From assembly GCA_023238725.1 (NCBI GenBank), contig CM041538.1:13700880-13764879 (forward strand): a stretch of 64,000 bases of DNA. Reading direction: 5' to 3'. Source of the DNA: Scortum barcoo (taxonomy: Eukaryota > Chordata > Actinopteri > Centrarchiformes > Terapontidae). Of the stretch, positions 52,101-62,100 are shown in pieces (the first letter of the stretch is position 1; each line of letters starts with the position of its first letter). The notes beneath the pieces are model-generated. The model had not been told where the DNA came from and did not search any database. It saw nothing but the letters and a program-made list of their open reading frames with translations. The translations under genes and the position numbers were made by a program.

Positions 52101-55100
52101 GGAAGATCAGGGGCCGAGCAGTGGGAAGCAGTGACAGCAGGATTGTGGATTATTTCTTTTCTCCATCCCATCATGAAGCTGAAGAAGGTGGAGAGGCTGT
52201 GCAGAGAGGTGTGGAGGAGCTGTCAGCAGGTCTGTTAAAAAGATTTGATGCCTGTAACTGATGAGAAAGTGATGAAGAGTGAGAAAATTAACACTAGAGG
52301 CCACCACTTTATTTATTTTATAGTTAAAGTGAGAAGAAATGATAGAAGTAGGAGGCATAAATTAAGCTGGTTTCCTGCCCTTTGAGTAAAAGCAATGGTC
52401 GCCACGTCACAGGACATATGGGTGGTGAGCATGATATGGCCCTTTTCCACTAGTACCTAGTACCTACTCGGCCTCGGCCTTTCGACTCGGCTCGACTCGA
52501 CGACTCGACTCAGTTTCGGTCGTTTTCCATTACAATAGAGTACCACCTCAGCATGGGTGGGAACGTGGGGTCGTCATGGCAACGCGGCCGAAACTCCAGC
52601 GACGTCATTTGTTACGTGCGACACAAACACGCACGAAATGACTACGGAGCAATGGAGGCCACCAGACAAAGAAATGTCTGCACCTCGTTGTTGCTCCGTG
52701 GGGCTGATTTCTTTGCAGCCATGTCTGATCGTGTTCGTTGTTGTTGTTATTGCGTTTTAAAAATGGCGCGGTTGACTCTTATGAACATGAACGAGTCGCT
52801 CTCTCCCGACGCATCTAGTGACGTCAGGCCCTGGCCAATTAATCAGTGGCCTGCCGTCTGCCGACGTCACATTTTCGGCTCGACTCAGCTCGCTTGGAAC
52901 CCCGGCCGAAAGTAGGTATTTTACTGAAAGTACCTGGTACCAGGTACTAAAACGTAATGGAAACGCAGCGTACAAACCGAGGCGGTCGAAGTCAAGGTCG
53001 AGTCGAGCGTTAAATCGAGTACGGTAGGTACTAGTGGAAAAGGGGCAATATTAAAGTGTTGTGGTTTTTGCTTGTGAACAGAGGAATTAAAATAACAACT
53101 TCTATGATTAAAAAAAAAAAAAAAAAAAAAAAAAAACAGAGTGGCCAGAAAAACAGGAAGATTTGTTACACACAGTAGGTCCAGAAAACTGAGGAACTCA
53201 TACTGTAATGACCCTGTGGCTTTTAATGGGCTACTGAGCTGGTATAAAGACAAGAGCTCAGTTACTGATACAGTGGGGGCATGACAAGACAATTCAACAT
53301 GAAATATTGTTTGAGTGAATGAATGAACAACTGAGCACTTTATGACTCATGTCATATGTGCCACTTTTTGCCCCTGGAAACAGCTTCTAAATATAAAACC
53401 TTGCTGATCACATCTCCCCATGACACACAGCCTCAGGGTTGAGCACATGTTGGGCGAATATTTTCACTCAAAAGGACGTTTTGTGTCTTTTCCATGATTC
53501 ATGCAGCTCGTTGTCACAGTTGCATGTCAGGACAGATCTAAGCAGAAGGCAGAGTGACCAGCATGCCTCAGTGTGGTACTGTGGTTAGTAGGCAAGGGGG
53601 TGGAATGGTGATTGTCTCTGACATCGTCAGTGGGAGCTGCACTGTAAGATAGATAAGATGTTGAAGTTAACGTGTGTCGTGTTACAAAATATGTGTAGAC
53701 ACACACACACACACCTGGCTTTGCAGATTCAGATAGAAACTGGACTGAACTAGTTGTTATTTTGAGGGGGACGACGACATTTCCCATCTGATGTTATCAG
53801 CCTGCCGCTCTGCTGTCCACCCATTTCCTCCCTAAACAAAACAAAAGACCCGGCTCCCTTAAATGCTGCCTTCTTTGAAATGATCAGATAGCAGCATTTC
53901 TTTTCAAATTTTCCCAAAAGTTATCTATATTATGAAAGAGTGCACACTAAGTTAAGCAGAGAACAAGTGAATGCTGTTTTGATAAAAATGTTAGCTGTTA
54001 AAAGCTTCGATACAAGACTTTGCTCCATCAGAGAGGAAGTAAAATGTTGGTTCCGCCCTCTTTTATCTCCTTTGGTGTACTGACTTCTCTGTAACCCATC
54101 TGAAGAAGAATTGCCATTTAGCCTGAAGTTGTGGTACAGTATCTGGTGTCTGTAAAGCCACCCCAGGAATTAAAAGCATATGACGGATGCAGCTAATCTG
54201 TTGTAAACATGCTAACCTCATGTTTGATATGCGGATAAATACTTTTGTGTTTTAGGCCTTACTCAAAAGCATCAACATCTGCATTTAGGTCACATTGTGG
54301 CCAGAAAATAGGTACAAAGTAGAATTTCTCTGCTGTAAGGCAAACTAACAGCGTTTTCGTCATCACCCTTTGACCTCCAGCGCTTCACTGAAGTCCTTTT
54401 TTTAAAAAAAATAATTTGTTGCTTTCTTCGCTGCTCAAAAGATCCTTTATTTTCCTCTCTACACGTGATGGTTACTCAGGGGGACGAGGAGAATCAATCA
54501 CCCCCCCTCCCACCCCCCCAATCCAATTTCACACATGATGAAACCTCTGTTCGAAGGTCCATTTTGTTCAGAGGAGAAGGTTTGCCTTATCTCGGTGTAG
54601 CTTGTGGAAAAGTTGTTTATTCGCTGGAATCATTTATGGTCTCAAGATTGCAAAGGGAAATAAAGAAACGCAGGTGCACACGCGCTTACATACATTTGTC
54701 ACAGTGCTGTCGGAAGACTAGTCTTTTGCTCTATTGTCCAAACATTACTGTCTCGTCTGCTTTTTCTCCAGTCATCTTGCGAGATAGATGTTTTTCTTTG
54801 CGTACGAGTGATTGTGGTTTTAATAGTTTTGTGTGTCATTTCAGATTTTAATCCTTTTGAACTTGACAAATTGTGCCTTAACATTTGTTTGTTGATTTGA
54901 ATGAAATACGTGTGACCAGGTGGTTCAGTAAGCTTGACTAATCAGTCGCTCTGTCTCTTGCAGTTGGACCAGCTGGTGGTGGATGCTGCCAAAGAGAAGA
55001 GGGACATGGAGCAGAAACACTCCACCATCCAGCAAAAGGTACACTCTCACAATATGGCCCCAGCTTCGCTTCAGTCTAAACATCAAATGTCCAAAGCATG

Positions 55101-56119
55101 TGCAGAACCCTCCTTTCCTCTGCTCAGGAACCTGAGTAACACAGAAACATAAACACACTAATTCACTCAGTTTTCTCTTTGTGTGTGTGCATATTTTTGC
55201 CTGCGGCCACAAAGCTTTTCTTATTACAGTCAGGCCTCCTCCCATTAAAAGTAAACCCACAGCACTCAGCTGGGATCTTGCAGGACTTACCTCATATCCC
55301 ACGGCCTCCAGTGCTCTTACCCCCCAATCACTACTGCCATCTTTGCTCACCTGCCATGAACTCTCTGTGAACACTATGCTCTCCAGGTTGGGGTCATCGT
55401 GCTAAAATAACACAAGCGTGTGGTGCTGTGCAACACTCGGGTTGAAAGCGTTCAAGTATTTTATTTTTTCACTAATGAAAATTCTAATGACAAGTTATTT
55501 GGAATCAGAAGAAATTCATGTGTAAAGTTATTGATTTCTGCCCTTTACCGTACAATTGTCATTTGAGTGAATGAAGGTAGTAGTCTGTCCTCAGGTGTAA
55601 AGTGAGCCCTAAGGATGATCTCAGCCACGCATCCATGCATTATTGACAGTGGACGGAAACCCATTTCCAAACAAACAAGGTTGAGTTTCAGTACGCTCCT
55701 ATCTCTGGTCAGTACTCGTGGCCACGGCAACCATAACATCTCCAATGAGTCACACTTTTTGATGTATTACATACAGTAGTAAATAAAATGTATAGAGGCT
55801 GTTGTAGAACAAGGATACTAATCTCTTTGTAGCTCTGTGAACCCCCAGCAGAGGAAAAATTAAGCAGGATGTGCTATTTTACAATATGTGGTGGAGATTA
55901 ATTGGCCGTAGCTTTAATTGTACATCACACAGCATCATTAAATCCATACAACATCTGCCAGTTCTTGCCAGCTGTTGTCTGCTGGGTCTCTGCTAATTTT
56001 GTCTGCCTATCAGTGGCATTTCACTCTCTGTGTGCAAGTAGTAATTCTTCTGAGATACCTTTCTTTCTTCGTCCCCTGTTTTCTTTCCATCTGTGGCTTT
56101 CTTTCTTTCCTTCTCGTCT

Positions 56120-56189
<70 letters not shown>

Positions 56190-59100
56190 TCCCACTTCCC
56201 ACTTCCCTCTTGCTTGGTCAGTGATGGTATGTGCACCAACTTGCGCCTGTCCTTGAGCACCTATCCTCCACCTCCCCTTCCTTAATTTATCTAGATGCTA
56301 TTTTTATATTGACTCGCTCCCACTGATCTTTCTCCCCTGTCTAGCTGTTGATACACAGACACTCCTAACCAATCATGTCCTCTTTTCTTTCTTCTACTAC
56401 TGCTTTTTTCCCCCCGTCTCTCCTTCTTCTACTCACTTCAGGCTGCTCTGCAGGTAAGCTGTCATTTACTCTTCCTTGTTTCCCCCTCACTGTTATCCCT
56501 GTCATTTTTGCATGGTTGGACAGATACTGTACACTTTGCTATGACTGCTTTGACTCCACCTCTGCAGCTCACGTCATTTACAGCAAGATGCGTGAGCCTG
56601 TTCATCACGGGATTAAAGTGGCAACATGCATGATGTGAAGCCATTTCTCAGATGTCAGTTGTCCTTGTGCCTTTTGCAATTAATGTATGTATGTGTCACC
56701 CTCCATTTTTTAATCAGATTAAGACTGCTTTGATATATTATACCTCATTGTACATGATGCTCCACACTGTATCATCCTGCTTGTTTTGTGCAAAGCTGGA
56801 TTCAGTCGTTTACATATGTTTATCCACTGGTATTGTTTTTTGGATTGGCTTACTTGGGGTAAAAAGAAGAAAGTTTTCAGTCACATCTGAAAGGTTTCCA
56901 GTTGAAAGAGGTGAAGCATGCTGAAAGTATCAGGTATGATTAATATTCTACAAGGCCAGTAGAAAATAAATGTGTTTACCTAGTATATTTACCTGAAAAT
57001 AGGTAAAAGCAACATTTACTATTAAGATGATTTGGTAAGACTTTACAATAGCTTCACTTTGGTATATTAGCCTGTGTTGTACAACACAATAATGCTGCAT
57101 TACTTAATGAAATCTCACGGCCCATTAATATTTCCCCAGTTCTGCAGGTCAAAGTGCGCAAATATTATTTAATGTAACATTAGGCTGGCACTTTTCCCCA
57201 GGCTGACTTAAAGTGAGTGACCAAGTTGAGGTTAAGTATCTTTTTTTTTAAAAGGTCTGTGTATAGACTTGAACTCAGTTTGTACCTAACTACCTTGCTA
57301 TAGAACATAAAAATGCAGATTTGATCAAGTATAATTTGTCTGAACTGATCCAGTGATCTGCATCAGCCTTACTGGCTGGGGTAATTTGTGCCAACATTAC
57401 CAAAACAGACAAACAAACAGTCTCCTCCTCCTTTTTCTGTAGTATGTTACTGCAGTAATGTCTTTTATACCTTAGTATGAGCCAGCAAGTGAGTTTTGAA
57501 AGTCTTTATTGTAATTATTAGGACTGATGAATAATTTTGTCACCCCCCCTTTAATTTAGTAGTATGTACAAAGACCTATACTTACTTAGTGCCCCTTTTT
57601 AGGCTTTACACGTAAACCTTTCCCGTAGTCATTGTATTGATGAAACCTTGCATTCAGTATGCTTTCTTTCTGCCCGTTTGCATTATTAAGCTGCAGCACT
57701 GTGACCACAGAACATGACAGTGTCACAGTGGTGCTACAGGAGAGAGAGACAGGCTGAGTGAGTGAAAAATGTTCCCGTCTTATCTCCTGAAGACATAAAC
57801 TGCCACTGGTTTTTAAACGGCTATGGTATTATGGTATGATATCTTGTAACAGTCATACACACTGAATTTTAAAGTCTCAAACATTACTGATGTTCAGCAT
57901 GGTGAAAGGATTGGCATCTTTATTTATACACACACTGTTGAGGGCTGAGTGCACGTCTGGTAAGCTGCAGTCAGTATAAATGTTTGATACCCGAGCTCCT
58001 CTGGACGATCCACTTGATCCACTTGGCGCATGAGGCCTCGGGAGGAGGAGCAGCAGTGACTGCAAGGTTTTGTCAGACATACACAGCCAAAGGAGAGGAG
58101 GAGGTGAGCGTTTGTCGAAGAGACAGACCACGCTGCTCAGGGTGACAGACTGACATTGCCATGCTACACCAGGAGTCTTTGAGATAGCAAAGATTCATCT
58201 GCCACACAGGGGAACAATTCACACAGACACACACATATACAAGGGGGCTCAGGCTCCATAGAATCTGTGAAAAATGAAGATTTTCAGCCGTTTCCACTAC
58301 GTTTGGTATCTGGTGAGTGCACCTTAAGCAGGAAGATTGACTGTTTGGGTCTGTGCACCCGGCAGTGTCTCTGTGTATGTTTCTCTAATGGCTATTTATA
58401 GTGATATTCCACATTAATGTTTGTTCCTCTTTAGCTTGAGTATTTTCTTTTGCCTGTATGCCATTTTTTATTTGTGACAAATCCATGATATCAAAAATTT
58501 CTGTGTGAGACTACAGGAGATGCATATTTGTTTTCTCTGTGTGCCGTTCTCTTGCTCTGTGTGACATTTTAGGATGTGACTGAGCTCGACTCTTCACCAG
58601 ACTACCGCAACTTTTGTGCTTGGAGGTCGTCCTCCGTACGTAGAGTCACTGTATCAGTTTCCATCTGACTTCCGTGTTGTAATCTTACCTGCTCTGTCTT
58701 TCATCTCCTCTCCCGCACACGTTAAGAGACTGCATTGCAGTGTTTGTATAGATGATTGCACCTTTGTCTCCTTCAGAGTGTGTTACATGTTTGTTTGTGT
58801 TTGTGTCTTGATTATGCCGCATGTTTCTCTCGATGCCTCACTGTTGGTATTACAGTAAACTCGGGTTACTGGTTTGAAGTCAGTGAGTGGTTTGTTGCAG
58901 TTGATTGTGGCTTCTTTGCTTGTTTGATAACGACTGAATGCACATCTGCTGTCAGGCAAAAACCTTCATCTCTAAAATGTTTCAGGAACTAAGAGTAACA
59001 GCCTTACTTACTTACCAGCCTTAGTTTGACCACTACCTGTTTTTAAATGTATGTAACAGGGTTGAAAATGTTTTTTTTCAGGCCTGAGCGGTCACAGAAA

Positions 59101-62100
59101 TGTCTCAACCCAAACCAGAAACAAGAGAACCAGAAAGGTTTTCACATGACAGCAGCAGTGGTGGACTACATGTGTGGCCTCAGTCTTAATTAGGCATTGT
59201 TTATGGTTGTATGGACATTTGTGCTTGTGTGTGTGTACATGTGTGAACTAACACACACATGCATTAGTTCTGTCATGTTTTACTTGGCCTGAGCTGAATT
59301 ATGGGTGGTTTCCTTACTTTTGTCAACATACCCTGATATGTTGACCTGGTCCTGAGATATGCATTATGCATTTGTGCGACTTATTTTTCTATTTGTTGCT
59401 AGCTCAAAATACAGCGATTCAGGTAATTGTGAAAGGTGTGTGGTGTCATTTCGTCCCACCTAAAGGAAAAGATCTTCTGTTCATCTTCTGTTGAATGTAT
59501 GGATCTCTCTGTGTAGACGCGGACACATTTTGGTTCCTCTTGTGCACCCAAAATAACCTCAGTTGTCCCAGTGTATGTCATCCTGGAAAACACAGTGTTT
59601 GTCTCTGTGTTTGTGTGTGCAACTGTCCAGTACACCCAGAAGGATTTAACTTAAGCTTTTGCTCAGGTTTCATTTACAGATCTGAGCGGTGAAAGACAAA
59701 GCGTATGTATACATAGACAACATGCAAAAGATGTAAATAGAGACTGATAAAAAAGATGATGAACCACACGGTGATAATGCTTTTACATCAAACACACAAA
59801 GTAGATAAATCTGTAGACTATTGAGTGTTGCTGTGGGAGGAACTCCTCATTGTGAGAGTCTGCCACGTGGAGATTTTAGGTTGTTGTTTTTGTTGGATCT
59901 GATCTTTACTCAAGAGCACTTTATAATAGTATAAATTGTATTAGTATACCCCTTTATTTGTAAATGTTTGAGTACACCTTACTGGAGAGTCCTTTCATTC
60001 TCAGTTCCAATAAAATACTCTGTTTGAGTAAAATATAGATTCTAACAAATGTTAGCAAAGTAAAAAACATGACTATCAGGGTAAAGAGAACAAATAAGAA
60101 TATTCGTTGAATACGAAAAAATAAAAATATTTTATAGTTTCTTTCTCTGGAAATATAGGAATATATAGACTATCCATTTTTTTCCCTCCTTATGTGCATG
60201 TTTAGCACGGGTGCTTTCCATGCTTTCCAGGAAGTAAACAGGAAACAGTAGTCATTGTCACCACCTGCTGAATGACTGAGGTCATTTCCTCTCAGCACAC
60301 AGTAACATCAATGTGGACATATTTCATAGACCCAGTTTACTGTGCTCGGGTTTGTCTGTGGTATGTTTTTGTTTATTTTGTAGCCTGTTCAGTGTTTGGT
60401 TTCAGGCCAGCAGTTGTGCTTCTTAAAAAGTAGTTTGAATCCATGAGAGGACTGCAGCCTCAAAGCATGCTTTAGGTAAACCATGAGGAGGCTGTTTCAC
60501 TCCTCCAATACTCACTCCGTACAGTAAATACTGCTCTAAGGACTTGAGCATATGTCAGTGTGTTGGGGTTACATAATTTAGATTAAAGAACTGCATCTAA
60601 TTGGTTTCAAAATGGAGAACAAGATGACTCAGACTAGTCTGTGTCAGGAAAAGACTGATGTTTCTAGAAGGACAGCGGAGAAGACGATCCCACAGCTCTC
60701 TACAGTAACAAACCTCAAGCTGTAGTTGGTTGACACTCTGTGTAAATTGACTCCACAAGGACACACACACACATGCGCATGCTTCATGGTGTTCAGTGTC
60801 ACTTGAAGCCGAGGAAGCTGGAAGGGTGTTAGGAAAGTGTGGCAACAGCTCAGGTATTTAAAGCTAGACTGGTCCCAGGGACAGTCACACAGAGTTACAG
60901 CAGCAGCTATATGTAGCTAAATAACTATATATCAAACACCTGAAAGTGACATTGGTCCATGCAGTTTTTCACATCTCCAGTATTTGTAATGTTGCCTCAA
61001 CCTTAGTTTAAAGTTTGTGTGTGTAGGAGTAACAGGACCTAGGACCTAGGTACATGGTGGGTCTTGAGAAAACTACTGATCCTAAATGCCAAGTATAAGA
61101 TGTTAGAATTTAACCACTTATTTCATTTACTCACTTCTTTTGTTTCTTTCACACAGAATCAAAAACATGTTGTATTAGCTTGAAGCTGGAAATCAGTGAA
61201 ACTAGGATATGTTATATTCACATTTTTACTTCAAATATTGTTATAGAGAGAGAGGGGAGACTTTGATGAAGGAAGGACAGAATAAAACAGGGTTAGCCTT
61301 GAGCTAAATCTCAATGAAGTGTGTCGTTACTCCACACTCAAGGTCTTTCAGTATTTTGTTAGATCTATATTTAACCCTCTTTCTCGGGCAACACATTGAT
61401 TTCATTGTGCTGGATTCTAACTCAGCACAAGCATCAGCTTGTTTCTGTCTCATCTGCTTCTTGGTGTGGAACATCTTTCAGGCCAGTGCAAACAGCAGCT
61501 GTGCAGTGCTGTTTTTGTACTAGTTCACTTAGCTTGAGTGATCACAGTCCTCATTTGTGACTTTGGGTAAAGTGCTGTCACTCTGAAACATGTTGATTAC
61601 ATGAAATATTTTATTTTAACATTACCATCGTTTGTTTTTGTTTTCTATCTTTCCCCCCCTTTCCGTTGTCCTCGCTCTTCCCTCTTCTGTTCTGACACGC
61701 TCACTTTCTTTCCATCTTTTTTTCTTGTCTCTCTTGTTCAGGACTTCTCGAATGACGACACCAAGCTGGAGTACAATGTTGACGCAGACAACGGCATCGC
61801 CATGGAGGGTTATCTCTTTAAGAGAGCCAGCAATGCCTTCAAGACATGGAATAGGTACGACAGACGTGGTTCAATTAGCATCTTTTATGAATACATTTAA
61901 ATTTAAATTTAATGATAGGGAACAGCTATTGCTGGCTGATTATAGATTTCAGAGGGCAAGCAACATCAAAATTTAGCACATAGAGCTATTAAAGGTACTT
62001 TACATTTTTAGAAATCAGCAAGTATTTCAGTATTTTCCTCTGATAAGGAATTTATTATCGCTGTCACTGAATATAATTGTGTAGAAGAAGAAAGAGGTTA

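Larger units (their letters stand above)
50279..54963 (+). other. acap2 intron 8
   Basis: 4.7 kb. Holds a purine-rich unique stretch (about 51300-52350), a CpG-rich MITE at 52438-53046 and a poly(A) tract at 53110-53136. No other gene. Confidence 0.75.

Noticed and set aside
52553..52915. 120-codon open frame inside the CpG-rich MITE
   Set aside because: Open only because of GC-rich composition; no transposase motifs, and the element is short and non-autonomous.
54925..55374. 149-codon open frame on the minus strand over acap2 exon 9
   Set aside because: Shadow of the coding exon on the + strand.
55975..56285. Ser-Leu repeat open frames over the TC microsatellite
   Set aside because: Simple-sequence artefacts in every frame.
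57150..57310. Possible SINE-like remnant in acap2 linker intron
   Set aside because: Only scattered similarity to a known fish repeat; too weak to annotate.
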